A stretch of 64,000 nucleotides of DNA from Flavobacteriaceae bacterium. Its GTDB lineage: Bacteria; Bacteroidota; Bacteroidia; Flavobacteriales; Weeksellaceae. The notes under the pieces are model-generated. The model was given only the letters and a program-made list of their open reading frames with translations. It was not told the DNA's origin and ran no database searches. This document shows positions 18,000 to 28,200 of this stretch, in pieces. Both the position numbers and the translations under genes were made by a program. The number at the start of each line of letters is the position of its first letter. Position 1 is the first letter of the stretch. The stretch lies in contig JAAYKY010000027.1 in NCBI GenBank assembly GCA_012522185.1, positions 16,511-80,510 on the forward strand, in the 5' to 3' direction.

Positions 18000-19610
18000 T
18001 TATCGGATGCCGTGCATCATTTTCTTCAACATAGGAGTCAATAACAATAATATCAAAGCTGCTGTCCATGGAAGAGCTGCAAATAAACCGAAGAAGTGCA
18101 TCATGGAATAAGTTTCACTGATATGGTCAATCAATCCTCCAATTCTCGATCCAATGATATTTGCAATCGCAGAAGAAGCAAACCATAATCCGAAAATCAA
18201 TCCCACTAATTTCTTAGGTGACAATTTACTTACATAGGACAGTCCTACGGGAGATAAACAAAGTTCTCCCGTTGTATGGAAGAAGTATGCTGCAATCAAC
18301 CAAATCATACTAACCGATGCCGTTGCGGCTCCTTGTGGTATATCTTTACTTCCATACGCCAAAACCACAAAACCAATTCCCAAAAGGAAAAGACCCATGG
18401 CAAATTTCACTGGACCTGATGGATTCCATACCTTTTCCCAAATCTTACTAAATACCGCTGCCAAGGTTATAATAAAGAATGAATTCAAAATCTGGAACCA
18501 GGAAGCTACTACTTCTGTTTCCAAAGCCGTAAACTCTCTGATAATTTTCCAAAGTCCTAAATACCAAATTATAACGAAACTAATCGATGTTGCAATAATA
18601 GTTGCCGGATATCTTTTAAATAATTTCTTTGCTAAACCAAATAATACTGCTGTCACAATAATCAATGGAAATAATGTCAAGGCCGCATCTACCCATTTAA
18701 ACACAACAGCCGCATTGCCCTCCAAAACTCTTTGGGTATAATCCAAAGCAAAGATATTCATCGAGCCTCCCGCTTGTTCAAAAGACAACCAGAAAAATAT
18801 ACTAAAGAAAATCAAGACCCCAACAACAATTAAACGATCACGAATCACTTTTGGATTCTCTTCATCAACTTCTCCTTCTTTCACCTCTTTCTTTCCGCCA
18901 ATCTCCTCGATTTCATCTTGTACTTCACCTTGTACGGCAAGTAATTTCGGGTCTAATCCAATTCGACCAAAATAAGTTCTTGCGAAATAGAACTGAAGCA
19001 TTCCAAAGAACATAAATACACCAGCCAATCCAAATCCATAATGCCATCCTACTTTTTCACCAATGTATCCACAAAGCATCATTCCTAAAAATGCTCCGGC
19101 ATTAATACCCATATAAAAAATCGTATATCCCGCGTCTTTTTTAGATGAGTTATCAGGGTACAATTGACCCACCATTGTTGAGATATTTGGCTTAAACATA
19201 CCGTTTCCTAAGATCATCAAACCTAATCCAATGAAAAAGAAGTTTTTATCAAATATTTCCAATGCCATGGAAGCATGTCCTAAAGTCATCATCAAAGCAC
19301 CAATCAAAATTGCTTTTCGATAACCCGTCAATTTATCGGCGATAATACCTCCCAAAATCGGAGTTAAATAAACAAAACCTGTGTACCATCCGTATAGGTT
19401 CATCGCTTCTTGTCTTGTCCATTCCCATCCACCTTCGGCTAACGTACTTACTAAGAATAAGGTTAAAAGCGCTCGCATACCATAGTAGCTGAAACGCTCC
19501 CACATTTCCGTAAAGAATAAGACAAGTAATCCGGCCGGGTGACCCATTACCATTTTATCATCTACCCCTTGTTTTTTTAAATGTGAGATTAGTTGTTGAT
19601 CTCTTTCCAT
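18000..19610 (-). CDS. POT-family proton-coupled di/tripeptide transporter (3)
   Basis: Inner-membrane MFS peptide importer of 536 residues. The ExxER motif is EMWERF (Glu35, Glu38, Arg39). The PTR2 signature FYMGINAGAFLGMMLCGYIGE is near residue 165, and LCLSPVGLSYVSKLSP lies near the C-terminus. An acidic, Lys/Glu-rich loop (about 225-260) links the two six-helix halves. It sits 24 bp after the DPP4-like peptidase gene and 15 bp before transporter 2. That gives a peptide-trimming plus peptide-import unit. Confidence 0.94.
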   Translation of the reverse strand: MERDQQLISHLKKQGVDDKMVMGHPAGLLVLFFTEMWERFSYYGMRALLTLFLVSTLAEGGWEWTRQEAMNLYGWYTGFVYLTPILGGIIADKLTGYRKAILIGALMMTLGHASMALEIFDKNFFFIGLGLMILGNGMFKPNISTMVGQLYPDNSSKKDAGYTIFYMGINAGAFLGMMLCGYIGEKVGWHYGFGLAGVFMFFGMLQFYFARTYFGRIGLDPKLLAVQGEVQDEIEEIGGKKEVKEGEVDEENPKVIRDRLIVVGVLIFFSIFFWLSFEQAGGSMNIFALDYTQRVLEGNAAVVFKWVDAALTLFPLIIVTAVLFGLAKKLFKRYPATIIATSISFVIIWYLGLWKIIREFTALETEVVASWFQILNSFFIITLAAVFSKIWEKVWNPSGPVKFAMGLFLLGIGFVVLAYGSKDIPQGAATASVSMIWLIAAYFFHTTGELCLSPVGLSYVSKLSPKKLVGLIFGLWFASSAIANIIGSRIGGLIDHISETYSMMHFFGLFAALPWTAALILLLLTPMLKKMMHGIR

Positions 19611-19634
19611 ATATATGTCAATTAATTAAAATTT

Positions 19635-21794
19635 TTAAAGATTTTCTAGAATATAATTAGTCATCAATGTATAAAGTTGAATTCGGGTTTTTCCTCCATA
19701 AATCCCGTGGTTTTTATCGGGATAAATCATCATATCAAATTGTTTGTTGGCTTCAATCAAGGCCGAAGCCAGATCCATCGCATTCTGAACATGCACATTG
19801 TCATCGGCCGTTCCATGAATCAGAAGAAATTTATTTCTCTCATCATCGAATTGCCCTGCATAAGTAATCGGCGAATTCCGGTCGTATCCATTCGGATTTT
19901 CCTGCGGCGTACGCATAAACCTTTCGGTATAAACCGTGTCGTAATATCTCCAATTGGTAACCGGAGCTACCGCAATCGCCATTTTGAAAACATCGCCTGC
20001 GCGGAAAATACAATTGCTCGACATATATCCGCCATAACTCCAACCCCAAATCCCAATTCGCGAAGCGTCTACATACTCATAAGTTGCCAATAATCTAGCG
20101 GCAGCAATCTGGTCTTCTACTTCCATTTTCCCCAAATCCATATAGGTCTGCTTCTTGAAAGCCACACCTTTTCCACCGGTTCCGCGCCCATCCACACAAA
20201 CCACCAAATAGCCTTTCTGCGCCAACATAAAATACCATTGATCGTTCAAGCCATGCCAAGAATTGGTCACTTGTTGAGAGCCAGGTCCGCTGTACTGATA
20301 CATCAAAACTGGATATTTTTTCTTTGGATCAAAATCTTTGGGTTTAATCATCCAGGCGTTCAAATCAGTTCCATTTACTTTGAGGGTAAACAGTTCTTTG
20401 GTTCCGGCTCCGTCAGCCGAAAGTTGATTTGCCACACGTGAATTCTCGCGAAGGACGGCCAGTTCCTTTTTCTCATTTCCGCTTCGTAAATAATAGGTTG
20501 TAGGCTGCTGAATCGAGGAATAGGAATTGATGAAATATTCAAATGTTTTGCTGAATTCAGCTGAATTCGTTCCTTTTTTATCAGTCAAGGCTGTTAAATT
20601 CTTTCCGTCCAAACCAATTTTATAAACCTGCTTTTCGGTGGAAACTCTTTTTCCGTCAAATGCATTGGATTGGAAATAAATCGTTTTGTCATTTGGATTA
20701 AATCCATAAAAATCAGTCAGTTCCCAATCTCCTTTGGTAACTTGATTTTTAAGTTTTCCCGATTTTTCATAATAATAAATATGACGATTTCCATCACGGT
20801 CAGAAGCCCAAATAAAACTATTGTCATCCAAAAACTCAAGAATAAAATCGTCTGTATCAATCCATTTCGGATCTGTTTCAGAAAATAACTTATTAACTTT
20901 TAGCGAATTAACATCCACGAAATTCACATCGACTTTGTTTTGATGCCGATTGGAAGTTAAAACCGAAAGTGTATTTTTATCGTTTGTAAATTTAATTTTG
21001 GGTATGTAATAATTTTCCACCGAAGAAAGATTAACCGCATCGGTTTTCCCCGATTTCAAATCATAAATATGTAAACTCACTTTTGAATTGTCTTCTCCGG
21101 CTTTCGGATATTTGAAACGCATTTCGTGCGGATAAAGACTATGTTCATAAACCGGAATGAAGAATTCGCGCACCTGAGACTCATCAAACTTCACAAAAGC
21201 CAGTGCTGAACCATCTGCATTCCAGTCAAAATGCCTTACAAAACCGAATTCTTCTTCATAAACCCAATCACAAATCCCATTGATGATTTCGTTTTTCTTT
21301 CCGTCTGTTGTGATTTGCGTCACCTTTCCGGAAGTTAAATCCTGATAATATAAATTGTTTTCAAACACAAATCCGACTTTGGTAGCGTCGGGCGAAAAAG
21401 TAGCTTCCTGAACGGGTTTCCCTTCGAAAATTGGTTTAAATGAATGAGAATTTAAGTCGTAAACCTGCCATTTTGCGGTGAAAGAGTGTCGATAAATCGG
21501 GTTAACTTCTGAGGCAAGAAGTAAGTATTTCTCGTCAGAACTGAAATAATATTCATCAAAATTCCCTTCAACAATAGCTATTCTGGAATCGGTTTTATTG
21601 ACAAAAGAATTGTACGCATATTTATAGATTCCGGTTCCTTCGTTGATAGAATAATGAACGCCATCGTTCATAGAATTGATTCCGCGCAAGCCTTGGGCAT
21701 AATACTTCCCACCCCAAATGGCCTCAAGACTTATATTCTGAGCACTGATAGTCAGCGCATTGAATACGCAAATCAGTAAAATAAAATTTCTCAT
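19635..21794 (-). CDS. Prolyl oligopeptidase-family (S9B, DPP4-like) peptidase
   Basis: Secreted serine exopeptidase predicted to remove dipeptides from N-termini. The start is the ATG at 21792-21794, giving signal peptide MRNFILLICVFNALTISAQ; 719 residues. An N-terminal beta-propeller (DPPIV_N, about 100-450) includes CDWVYEEEF, where the double-Glu motif that binds the substrate N-terminus in DPP4 enzymes is visible. The C-terminal alpha/beta hydrolase has GWSYGG (Ser near 586), HGTADDNVH (Asp near 664) and KNHGIYGG (His near 694). TATCTTTG at 21822-21829 on the coding strand is a good -7 box. First gene of the peptide-use operon. Confidence 0.94.
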   Translation of the reverse strand: MRNFILLICVFNALTISAQNISLEAIWGGKYYAQGLRGINSMNDGVHYSINEGTGIYKYAYNSFVNKTDSRIAIVEGNFDEYYFSSDEKYLLLASEVNPIYRHSFTAKWQVYDLNSHSFKPIFEGKPVQEATFSPDATKVGFVFENNLYYQDLTSGKVTQITTDGKKNEIINGICDWVYEEEFGFVRHFDWNADGSALAFVKFDESQVREFFIPVYEHSLYPHEMRFKYPKAGEDNSKVSLHIYDLKSGKTDAVNLSSVENYYIPKIKFTNDKNTLSVLTSNRHQNKVDVNFVDVNSLKVNKLFSETDPKWIDTDDFILEFLDDNSFIWASDRDGNRHIYYYEKSGKLKNQVTKGDWELTDFYGFNPNDKTIYFQSNAFDGKRVSTEKQVYKIGLDGKNLTALTDKKGTNSAEFSKTFEYFINSYSSIQQPTTYYLRSGNEKKELAVLRENSRVANQLSADGAGTKELFTLKVNGTDLNAWMIKPKDFDPKKKYPVLMYQYSGPGSQQVTNSWHGLNDQWYFMLAQKGYLVVCVDGRGTGGKGVAFKKQTYMDLGKMEVEDQIAAARLLATYEYVDASRIGIWGWSYGGYMSSNCIFRAGDVFKMAIAVAPVTNWRYYDTVYTERFMRTPQENPNGYDRNSPITYAGQFDDERNKFLLIHGTADDNVHVQNAMDLASALIEANKQFDMMIYPDKNHGIYGGKTRIQLYTLMTNYILENL

Positions 21795-21821
21795 CCTCTG
21801 TATTTCGCTTTTGAGCAAAAT

Positions 21822-21829
21822 CAAAGATA
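21822..21829 (-). promoter_or_regulatory. Putative -7 box upstream of the DPP4-POT operon
   Basis: TATCTTTG on the minus strand, 27 bases before the ATG. No TTG at the usual distance was found. Confidence 0.4.
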
Positions 21830-21918
21830 GAAAAATTTGGGAAAGTTTGGATTTAATTTAACACAAGATACTATTCAAACAAATTATCAGTCAGAAGTTG
21901 TATAATTTTATAATGGAT

Positions 21919-23283
21919 TTAAATCTTTGTTTTTAATTCCTCAAATAACAACGACTCTTGTTTACCGCTTTCCATATTTTTCAATGTGAGTTTTCCTGAA
22001 TTCAACTCTTCTTCGCCAATCATTACCACAAACTTTACCGATTTTTTATCGGCATACTGCATTTGTTTTTTCATTTTGGCAGCGTCCGGATAAACTTCAC
22101 AGCGAATTCCTTTCGTTCTGAGTTTCATGGCAAGTTCCATGGATTTATCGGCTTCTTTTTCTCCAAAATTAATGAACAATACATCGAGGGAATTCTCGAT
22201 GGATTCCGGGAATAAATTCAATTCTTCCACAACCAGATAAATTCGGTCCAAACCAAAAGAAATCCCCACTCCGGACAATCCTTTCAATCCAAAAATCCCG
22301 GTCAGATCATCGTAACGACCTCCACCTCCGATAGAACCCAGTTGAACGCCTTTGGCTTTTACTTCCAGAATCGCTCCTGTATAATAATCCAAACCGCGCG
22401 CTAAAGTCAAGTTTAGAACCAATTCTGCCGATTTCAATCCTAATTTCTGAACTTTCTCAAACACAAATCGAAGCTCTTCAATGCCTTTCATTCCGATTTC
22501 GGACGAACTTAAAATCGATTCCAAAGAAGTCAATTGGGATTGGAAATCTCCCGACATAGTGAACAATGGAGACAGAATTTGGATTGCATTTTCAGAAATT
22601 CCTTTTTCCCGCATTTCTTCTTTTACTTTTTCCTCCCCGATTTTATCGAGTTTGTCCAAAGCAACGGTGAAATCAATTAATTTATCAGAAATATTGGCTA
22701 CTTCGGCCAGTCCACTCAAGATTTTTCGGTTGTTAAAATGAATTTCAACTGGAACATTTAATTCCGAAAATACCGCATCATACAGAGAAACCAATTCGAC
22801 TTCTTGTAAAAGTGAATCACTTCCCACGACATCGGCATCGCACTGATAGAACTCGCGGAAACGGCCTTTCTGCGGGCGGTCGGCACGCCAAACCGGTTGC
22901 ATCTGATAGCGCTTAAATGGTAAAGTAATTTCGTTCTGGTGCTGAACCACATAACGCGCAAAGGGAACCGTTAAATCATAACGAAGAGCTTTTTCTGAGA
23001 TCTGTGAAATGAGTTTCTGACTGTTTTTTTCGGCTAATAATTTCTCATCAGCTTTGGCTAAATAATCCCCTGAATTCAGAATTTTAAAAATCAAGCGATC
23101 ACCTTCTTCCCCGTATTTCCCGGTCAGCGTGGACAGGTTTTCGAAGGAAGGTGTTTCAATGGGCGAATAACCAAAAAGCTGAAACTGATGACGGATTTTG
23201 TCAAAAATATATTGTCTTTTGCTTACCTCCTCAGGTGAAAAATCACGGGTTCCTTTTGGGATTGATGGTTTCTGAATTGCCAT
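21919..23283 (-). CDS. hisS: Histidyl-tRNA synthetase
   Basis: Class II aminoacyl-tRNA synthetase that charges tRNA-His, 454 residues from the ATG at 23281-23283 (a longer frame adds 12 residues). [11 protein letters not shown] at the N-terminus is typical of HisRS. Class II motif 2 is in [27 protein letters not shown]. The histidine-specific motifs [10 protein letters not shown] (HisA) and GGGGRYDDL (HisB) are present. Motif 3 is [12 protein letters not shown]. The anticodon-binding domain covers about the last 95 residues. It is read alone between the DPP4 and endonuclease genes. Confidence 0.97.
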   Translation of the reverse strand: MAIQKPSIPKGTRDFSPEEVSKRQYIFDKIRHQFQLFGYSPIETPSFENLSTLTGKYGEEGDRLIFKILNSGDYLAKADEKLLAEKNSQKLISQISEKALRYDLTVPFARYVVQHQNEITLPFKRYQMQPVWRADRPQKGRFREFYQCDADVVGSDSLLQEVELVSLYDAVFSELNVPVEIHFNNRKILSGLAEVANISDKLIDFTVALDKLDKIGEEKVKEEMREKGISENAIQILSPLFTMSGDFQSQLTSLESILSSSEIGMKGIEELRFVFEKVQKLGLKSAELVLNLTLARGLDYYTGAILEVKAKGVQLGSIGGGGRYDDLTGIFGLKGLSGVGISFGLDRIYLVVEELNLFPESIENSLDVLFINFGEKEADKSMELAMKLRTKGIRCEVYPDAAKMKKQMQYADKKSVKFVVMIGEEELNSGKLTLKNMESGKQESLLFEELKTKI

Positions 23284-23338
23284 TGAATCGGTTTTATTTA
23301 AAGTAAAATTACTTCGCAAAGATGATGATTTTCATTTA

Positions 23339-23385
23339 CAAAAAAAACCGCAAAGCTCATTCTAAGGGCTTCACGGTTTTAAATA
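23339..23385 (-). terminator. Terminator hairpin after the endonuclease I gene
   Basis: AAAACCG pairs with CGGTTTT (outer stem), with an inner AGC/GCT pairing, in the gap between the endonuclease stop codon and hisS. The T-run on the minus strand supports intrinsic termination. Confidence 0.65.
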
Positions 23386-23406
23386 TTGATTTGAAAAAAT
23401 TCTATT

Positions 23407-24444
23407 TTATTGCAAGATTAGTTTTTTAGTTTCTTTGGTTTCGTCTGCATATTGAATCAGTAAAATATAGGCTCCACTTTTAATTTCTTCTAAATTAATT
23501 TTCGCTTCTGACTTATTTGGTTTTTCTCCTAGGACTTTCGAACCATCAACCGAAAAGACACTCAATGATTTTATAATTTTATTGGACTTGACGATGAATC
23601 CGCCGTTCGAAGGATTGGGATACACCTGAGTGATGGCAAAAATCTCATCTTTGACAGACATTTGTGGCCAAGTATTTTCAGCTTCGGGACCGCCCCAAAT
23701 AAGCGTTGCTAAATAAGGATTATCGATAAAAGGGTTTCGATTTCCTTGCATAGTTTGCAGAACTTCATTTCGTACGAGTTCATACTCTGAGACCGGATCT
23801 TCCGCATTCCATTGAAGGAAAATATCAGGCATGTCTTCATGGAAATTATGCTCACCGATGCTCACTTGATTAGCTGTGCAGCGATTGCCATACCTAAGGT
23901 GCATATACATCATCATTCGGGCTACGTCGCCTTTCCATTCGTCTCCGGGATAGAAAAAGCCTTGGGAAGTGATATGAGAATCTCCTTCTCCTTCTGCAAA
24001 CTTGCGATTGGAACGGCTGTTATTCCAAGTATAATCCACCGCACGAATGGAATGCGCATCAGACCCTGGACCTTCGTTGCCAAAGGACGGATTTCCCAAT
24101 GACTTTGGAAAAACATGTTCACGCACCCATTTTCCACTGCATGAACTTGTATGACAACTTTCGTCTTTGCTTCGAGTTCGGTCGTTTACATGATCGTTAT
24201 CCGAGTCGTTGTAGCCATAAATCAAAAAAACTTTTGAAGGATCCTCCGGCACGAGATCTGCTAATTTGAGAGCATTCCATACTTCTGGGGTATAAATCAG
24301 TTCGTAAGTATGCGTTGCAATGACAAGGGCAGAAAGATCATTTTCTAAATCTTCACCGGTTTGACCGTAATCAAGTCCAGTGTAATAAGCTGGAACCTGA
24401 GCTATAAGACTCAGGGGAAGCAGAAGTAATAAAAGTCGAATCAT
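23407..24444 (-). CDS. Secreted endonuclease I (EndA/NucM family) with T9SS sorting domain
   Basis: Predicted extracellular non-specific nuclease, 345 residues from the ATG at 24444; a TTG at 24462 is less likely. Signal peptide MIRLLLLLLPLSLIAQ. The endonuclease I domain (about 15-260) has the catalytic region REHVFPKSLG with its His, followed by SDAHSIRAVDYTWNNSRSN and RMMMYMHLRYG. The C-terminal 75 residues (VYPNPSNGGFIVKS to the end, with SGAYILLIQ) are a type A sorting domain, which would direct T9SS secretion and surface attachment. SprA, a T9SS component, is encoded nearby. Confidence 0.93.
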   Translation of the reverse strand: MIRLLLLLLPLSLIAQVPAYYTGLDYGQTGEDLENDLSALVIATHTYELIYTPEVWNALKLADLVPEDPSKVFLIYGYNDSDNDHVNDRTRSKDESCHTSSCSGKWVREHVFPKSLGNPSFGNEGPGSDAHSIRAVDYTWNNSRSNRKFAEGEGDSHITSQGFFYPGDEWKGDVARMMMYMHLRYGNRCTANQVSIGEHNFHEDMPDIFLQWNAEDPVSEYELVRNEVLQTMQGNRNPFIDNPYLATLIWGGPEAENTWPQMSVKDEIFAITQVYPNPSNGGFIVKSNKIIKSLSVFSVDGSKVLGEKPNKSEAKINLEEIKSGAYILLIQYADETKETKKLILQ

Positions 24445-24504
24445 AAATTTAAAAACCTGCAATCTAAACTTATTAATTCGCTTAAATCTTAAATTAAAAT
24501 TAAG

Positions 24505-24909
24505 TTATGAGGAAGTTTTCCATAGTTTAGAAAGGAGGAAGTAGGCGATGAGAGTTCCCGCTGCGTTTGCCAGCAGATCGAACCAATCAAAGGTTCTGCC
24601 TAAACCGGAAATATGTTGTAAAACTTCAATTCCAAGACCGATGAGAATTGAAATAAGTACGAGTCGGTATCGGTTTCGAATAAATTCAGAAAAGAAAAGA
24701 AGAAAGGTAAAAATGAAGAACAAAGTGGCATGCACCACTTTGTCTCCATTATCAAAAGATATTTTAGAAATCCAACCCTTTCCACCTGAGGAGATGGCCT
24801 CCATCGGCATAAGTGTTGCCAACAGTAAAAAAACTGTGTAAGCACCGAAAAGGAGTTTAGAATATAAGCTACCTTTTTTAGCCGGCAACCTCCTGATAAC
24901 CTGCCGCAT
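24505..24909 (-). CDS. VanZ-like family membrane protein
   Basis: Small integral membrane protein of 134 residues with four predicted helices ([58 protein letters not shown]). [10 protein letters not shown] and the [15 protein letters not shown] motif are hallmarks of VanZ-like proteins. The family is named after a teicoplanin-resistance protein, but members in Flavobacteriia have no proven role. Its ATG overlaps the last 32 bp of gcvH, and the AGGAGG within gcvH may act as its ribosome-binding site for a slightly later start. Last gene of the maeB-ruvA-sprA-gcvH-vanZ string. Confidence 0.87.
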   Translation of the reverse strand: MRQVIRRLPAKKGSLYSKLLFGAYTVFLLLATLMPMEAISSGGKGWISKISFDNGDKVVHATLFFIFTFLLFFSEFIRNRYRLVLISILIGLGIEVLQHISGLGRTFDWFDLLANAAGTLIAYFLLSKLWKTSS

Positions 24910-25258
24910 CTAATAAAGCATCATATTCAGAAGTATCCGACATTTCTACTTTGATGATCCAGCCTTCACCGTAGGGATCTGAATTAATCGTTTCGGGAGC
25001 TGAATTCAACTCTTCGTTGATTTCAATAATTTTACCGGAAACAGGAATAAACAAATCCGAAACAGTTTTTACGGCTTCGATGGATCCAAAAATTTCACCT
25101 TCTGAAATTTCATCTCCTTCCTGAACTGAGATATCGACATATACGATATCACCTAACTGATCTTGCGCAAAGTCGGTAATTCCGATGAAAGCTGTATTGC
25201 CATCTACTCTTACCCATTCATGGTCTTTGCTGTACTTTAATTCTTGTGGAACGTTCAT
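24878..25258 (-). CDS. gcvH: Glycine cleavage system H protein
   Basis: Lipoyl carrier of the glycine cleavage complex, 126 residues, the usual length. The lipoylation lysine is Lys64 in [10 protein letters not shown]. The N-terminal [13 protein letters not shown] and the C-terminal [11 protein letters not shown] are conserved. It follows sprA by 24 bp; GcvP and GcvT are not in the window. The surrounding synteny, rather than metabolism, explains its place here. Confidence 0.97.
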   Translation of the reverse strand: MNVPQELKYSKDHEWVRVDGNTAFIGITDFAQDQLGDIVYVDISVQEGDEISEGEIFGSIEAVKTVSDLFIPVSGKIIEINEELNSAPETINSDPYGEGWIIKVEMSDTSEYDALLDAAGYQEVAG

Positions 25259-25282
25259 GCTATAATTTTTCTATAAATTTAA

Positions 25283-28200
25283 TTAATTTCCAAATGATAT
25301 GGTTAAACTTAATCCTGCACGGATGGTTGAAATTGGATAAGCGGTTGAAATTTTGTATTCCGTCATCATTTGATCCCAGAAAAATCTTAAATTAAAGTTT
25401 TTACTGAAATCATAATCCGCTGAGAACTGAATCGATAATAATTGCTGCCCTCCAGTGACTTGGGAATCGTTGTCGAGAATTCGTCTGATTCGAGTTTCGC
25501 TGTCGCGCAAACGTAAGTCAGCCCGGAAATTCAAATCACCAGTAAAGGTTTTATTTCTTCCCTGATAACGCATTCTGAATTTCAAATCACGCATCACATA
25601 ACCCATCCCGATTACGTATTCTGTTCCGTAATCTTCAGTCAATGTATAATTGCTCAGACTCATGGTCATCAATCGATCTCGATTGTATTGCGCCCTCAAC
25701 TGCAAACTATTTCTAAACGTCATATCTACTCCAATCAAAGGTGAGAACGACTCAATCATATTGACTGTTCCATAAATATTTTTGGAATAGAAATTAGCGT
25801 CCATATCTCTTCCCATCGGATCCATAAAGTAATTCGGATTGGATTGAATTCCGTTTACGGTATAGGATGAAAGGTAATTATGTGATACTTCAAAAACTTC
25901 GAACCATCGCTTGATAAACGGTAGGTTGGTCAATCCCGAATAAGTAACCGACCAGTTAGGCAATGGGATTCTTCGGTTATGTCCCAGCGAAGTTTTATGA
26001 GGATTTCTTCCTTCTACAGCCGAAACAAAAGCCGGAACCAAAACGTCGTAATTCGAAAGACCAAATCCATCATAATATCCGTCTCCCAAGGGTGCCATTC
26101 CATTGGCCATCCCCAATCGTTCCGAAATCACCTGTGTATTGTCCAAGAATGTCTGATACAAAGCATCTGGACTCATAAATGCAGTCGAAATCGAAATATT
26201 ACTACTGTTCAGTGTTTCCTGTCGATCCAAATAGGTATTGATGTTTGGATTATCGTAGGTTTTGATATTGAATGCATGTTCTGAACTTCGGAAAGTTGTA
26301 GATCGTCTTGCATTCAAATCGATTCTCAAATTAGGGAAAGGTTCCACGATGGAAGAAGCAGTAAAGTTCGTCCCACGCGTAATCACATAAGGCTCGAGTA
26401 ATTGATCGCTTCGGGTCACCCAATCATTTCCTGATTCGATGAATTTCCGTTTGATATCGAATTCAGTCCCATAAATAAATCCTGCATTCGGGCCACCGTC
26501 TTTTCCGAAACCAAAGAAATTAGGTTCAGCTAAGATTCCCGGAATCACCGCTCCGTTGGTTTGATTGTAATTGAATTGGAAACGTCGGATGCTCGACACC
26601 ACCATCCAAGCATAATCCTTTCCGCGGTATTTGGTTTTGTATTGATGCGATTTATTGATTCTACGCAAAGCGCGCATCGACATTCCATCATAAGCTCTTC
26701 CCAAAGAGTCGATTTCTCGTTTTCTTCCACGTTTGATGGAGTCGAGTTGATTGTATCCCCTGAATTCTGTATAGAATTTGGTCATATCAAAATCTCCAAT
26801 CATCGAGAAATTACTTGCATTTTGTGCGATATTCCCCAATCCTTCGTTTCGATAAACCGTAGAACGCGCTTGCCAGTTGTAATTATTAGTTACACCTAAT
26901 TCAATATTTGCCCAACTCATATAAGGGAACAAATGAATAGGTGTTTTCCAGTTCAACTGAATTTGATGATCATAGTTCACCGGACGACCGATTTTGAATA
27001 GATTATTCCAAATCAGAGCTTTGTCTGCATATTCAAAAGCTGCCCCATCGTTCAGAGTTCGTGTGGAAGAAGTATAATCCAGTCGCAGCGACTTCGTTAA
27101 ATCAAATCCGATGTTATATTGCCAAGAGAACAAGAAATTATTACTAAAGGCAACCGGGAAAAGATAAGAAGAAGTTCCACCAAAGAATTGGTTTAAATCA
27201 CGGTATTGTCTTTCGGTATAGGTTCGGTCGATATCCGTACGGAATGAGAACCTCGTCGGCAGTGGATTTACGTTGAATTCTTTCAGGAATTTTAAATATT
27301 TAGCTGACCTTGCCGTGTCCTGAACTGCTCTCCAGTCTTCCAAAGGACGAATGTATTTCGCCGGGAAACTATAGTTATAATTTAAAGTTGCTTTTACGTT
27401 TTTCGTCAAATTATACGCCGTATATACATCTCGATTGTACATATCTGCATACATAAACGACAAAGCAAAGTTAGAAACATCGTAGAACCTTGCCGGTTTA
27501 TTGTTCGTTTTCACTTTACGAATATTGCTAAACGTAAAGGACTTTTGTTGTGCATACGTCCGTACGACATCTTTGAGTTCTTCTTTTCTCGGATCTTCAT
27601 CAAACAAGACATCACTATCAAGAGGGTTGTATTTCGGATCTGCGAACTGTTCGCTCATCGTCAGGTTAAATGGAATTTCCAATCCCCATTTTTCAGGCAA
27701 GAATTTGTCTAATTTAATCTGTGCATTTAAAGCATAATCTTTATAGTCTTCTTGATTTCTCTGACTGGGTCCAAGATCGATGGCTCCAAATCCTGCGGAA
27801 CTGATGCTTCCCGAAAGCTGAACTTGCGCAAAGTCTCCCAAGGTAAACCCAAGACTCGCCATAGCAGCATAGCCTCCTTCATTATCAATCTCACTCAGAC
27901 GAAGTTCGTTGACCCAAACCAAAACTTCCTTGTCAAACTTACTCGTAGAACGCAAACCAATCATCACCGAAGTCACTGCGCCCAGCGTGGGTCGTCCTTT
28001 AACATAAATGCTTTTCTGAGGATTATTTTCGTCAGGAACAAATACAAATCGCTCCAATGGATTTGCTGAAGCGTCTAAGTCTCTTGCCTTTTTTGCCTCT
28101 ACGAAATAATCTGTTTGAATGTCGATAAAGTTCTCATCCGGCCAGATAGCATTTAAAGTCGTAGCAGACCTAGGAGTGTATTTTAATGGAATTTCGTATT

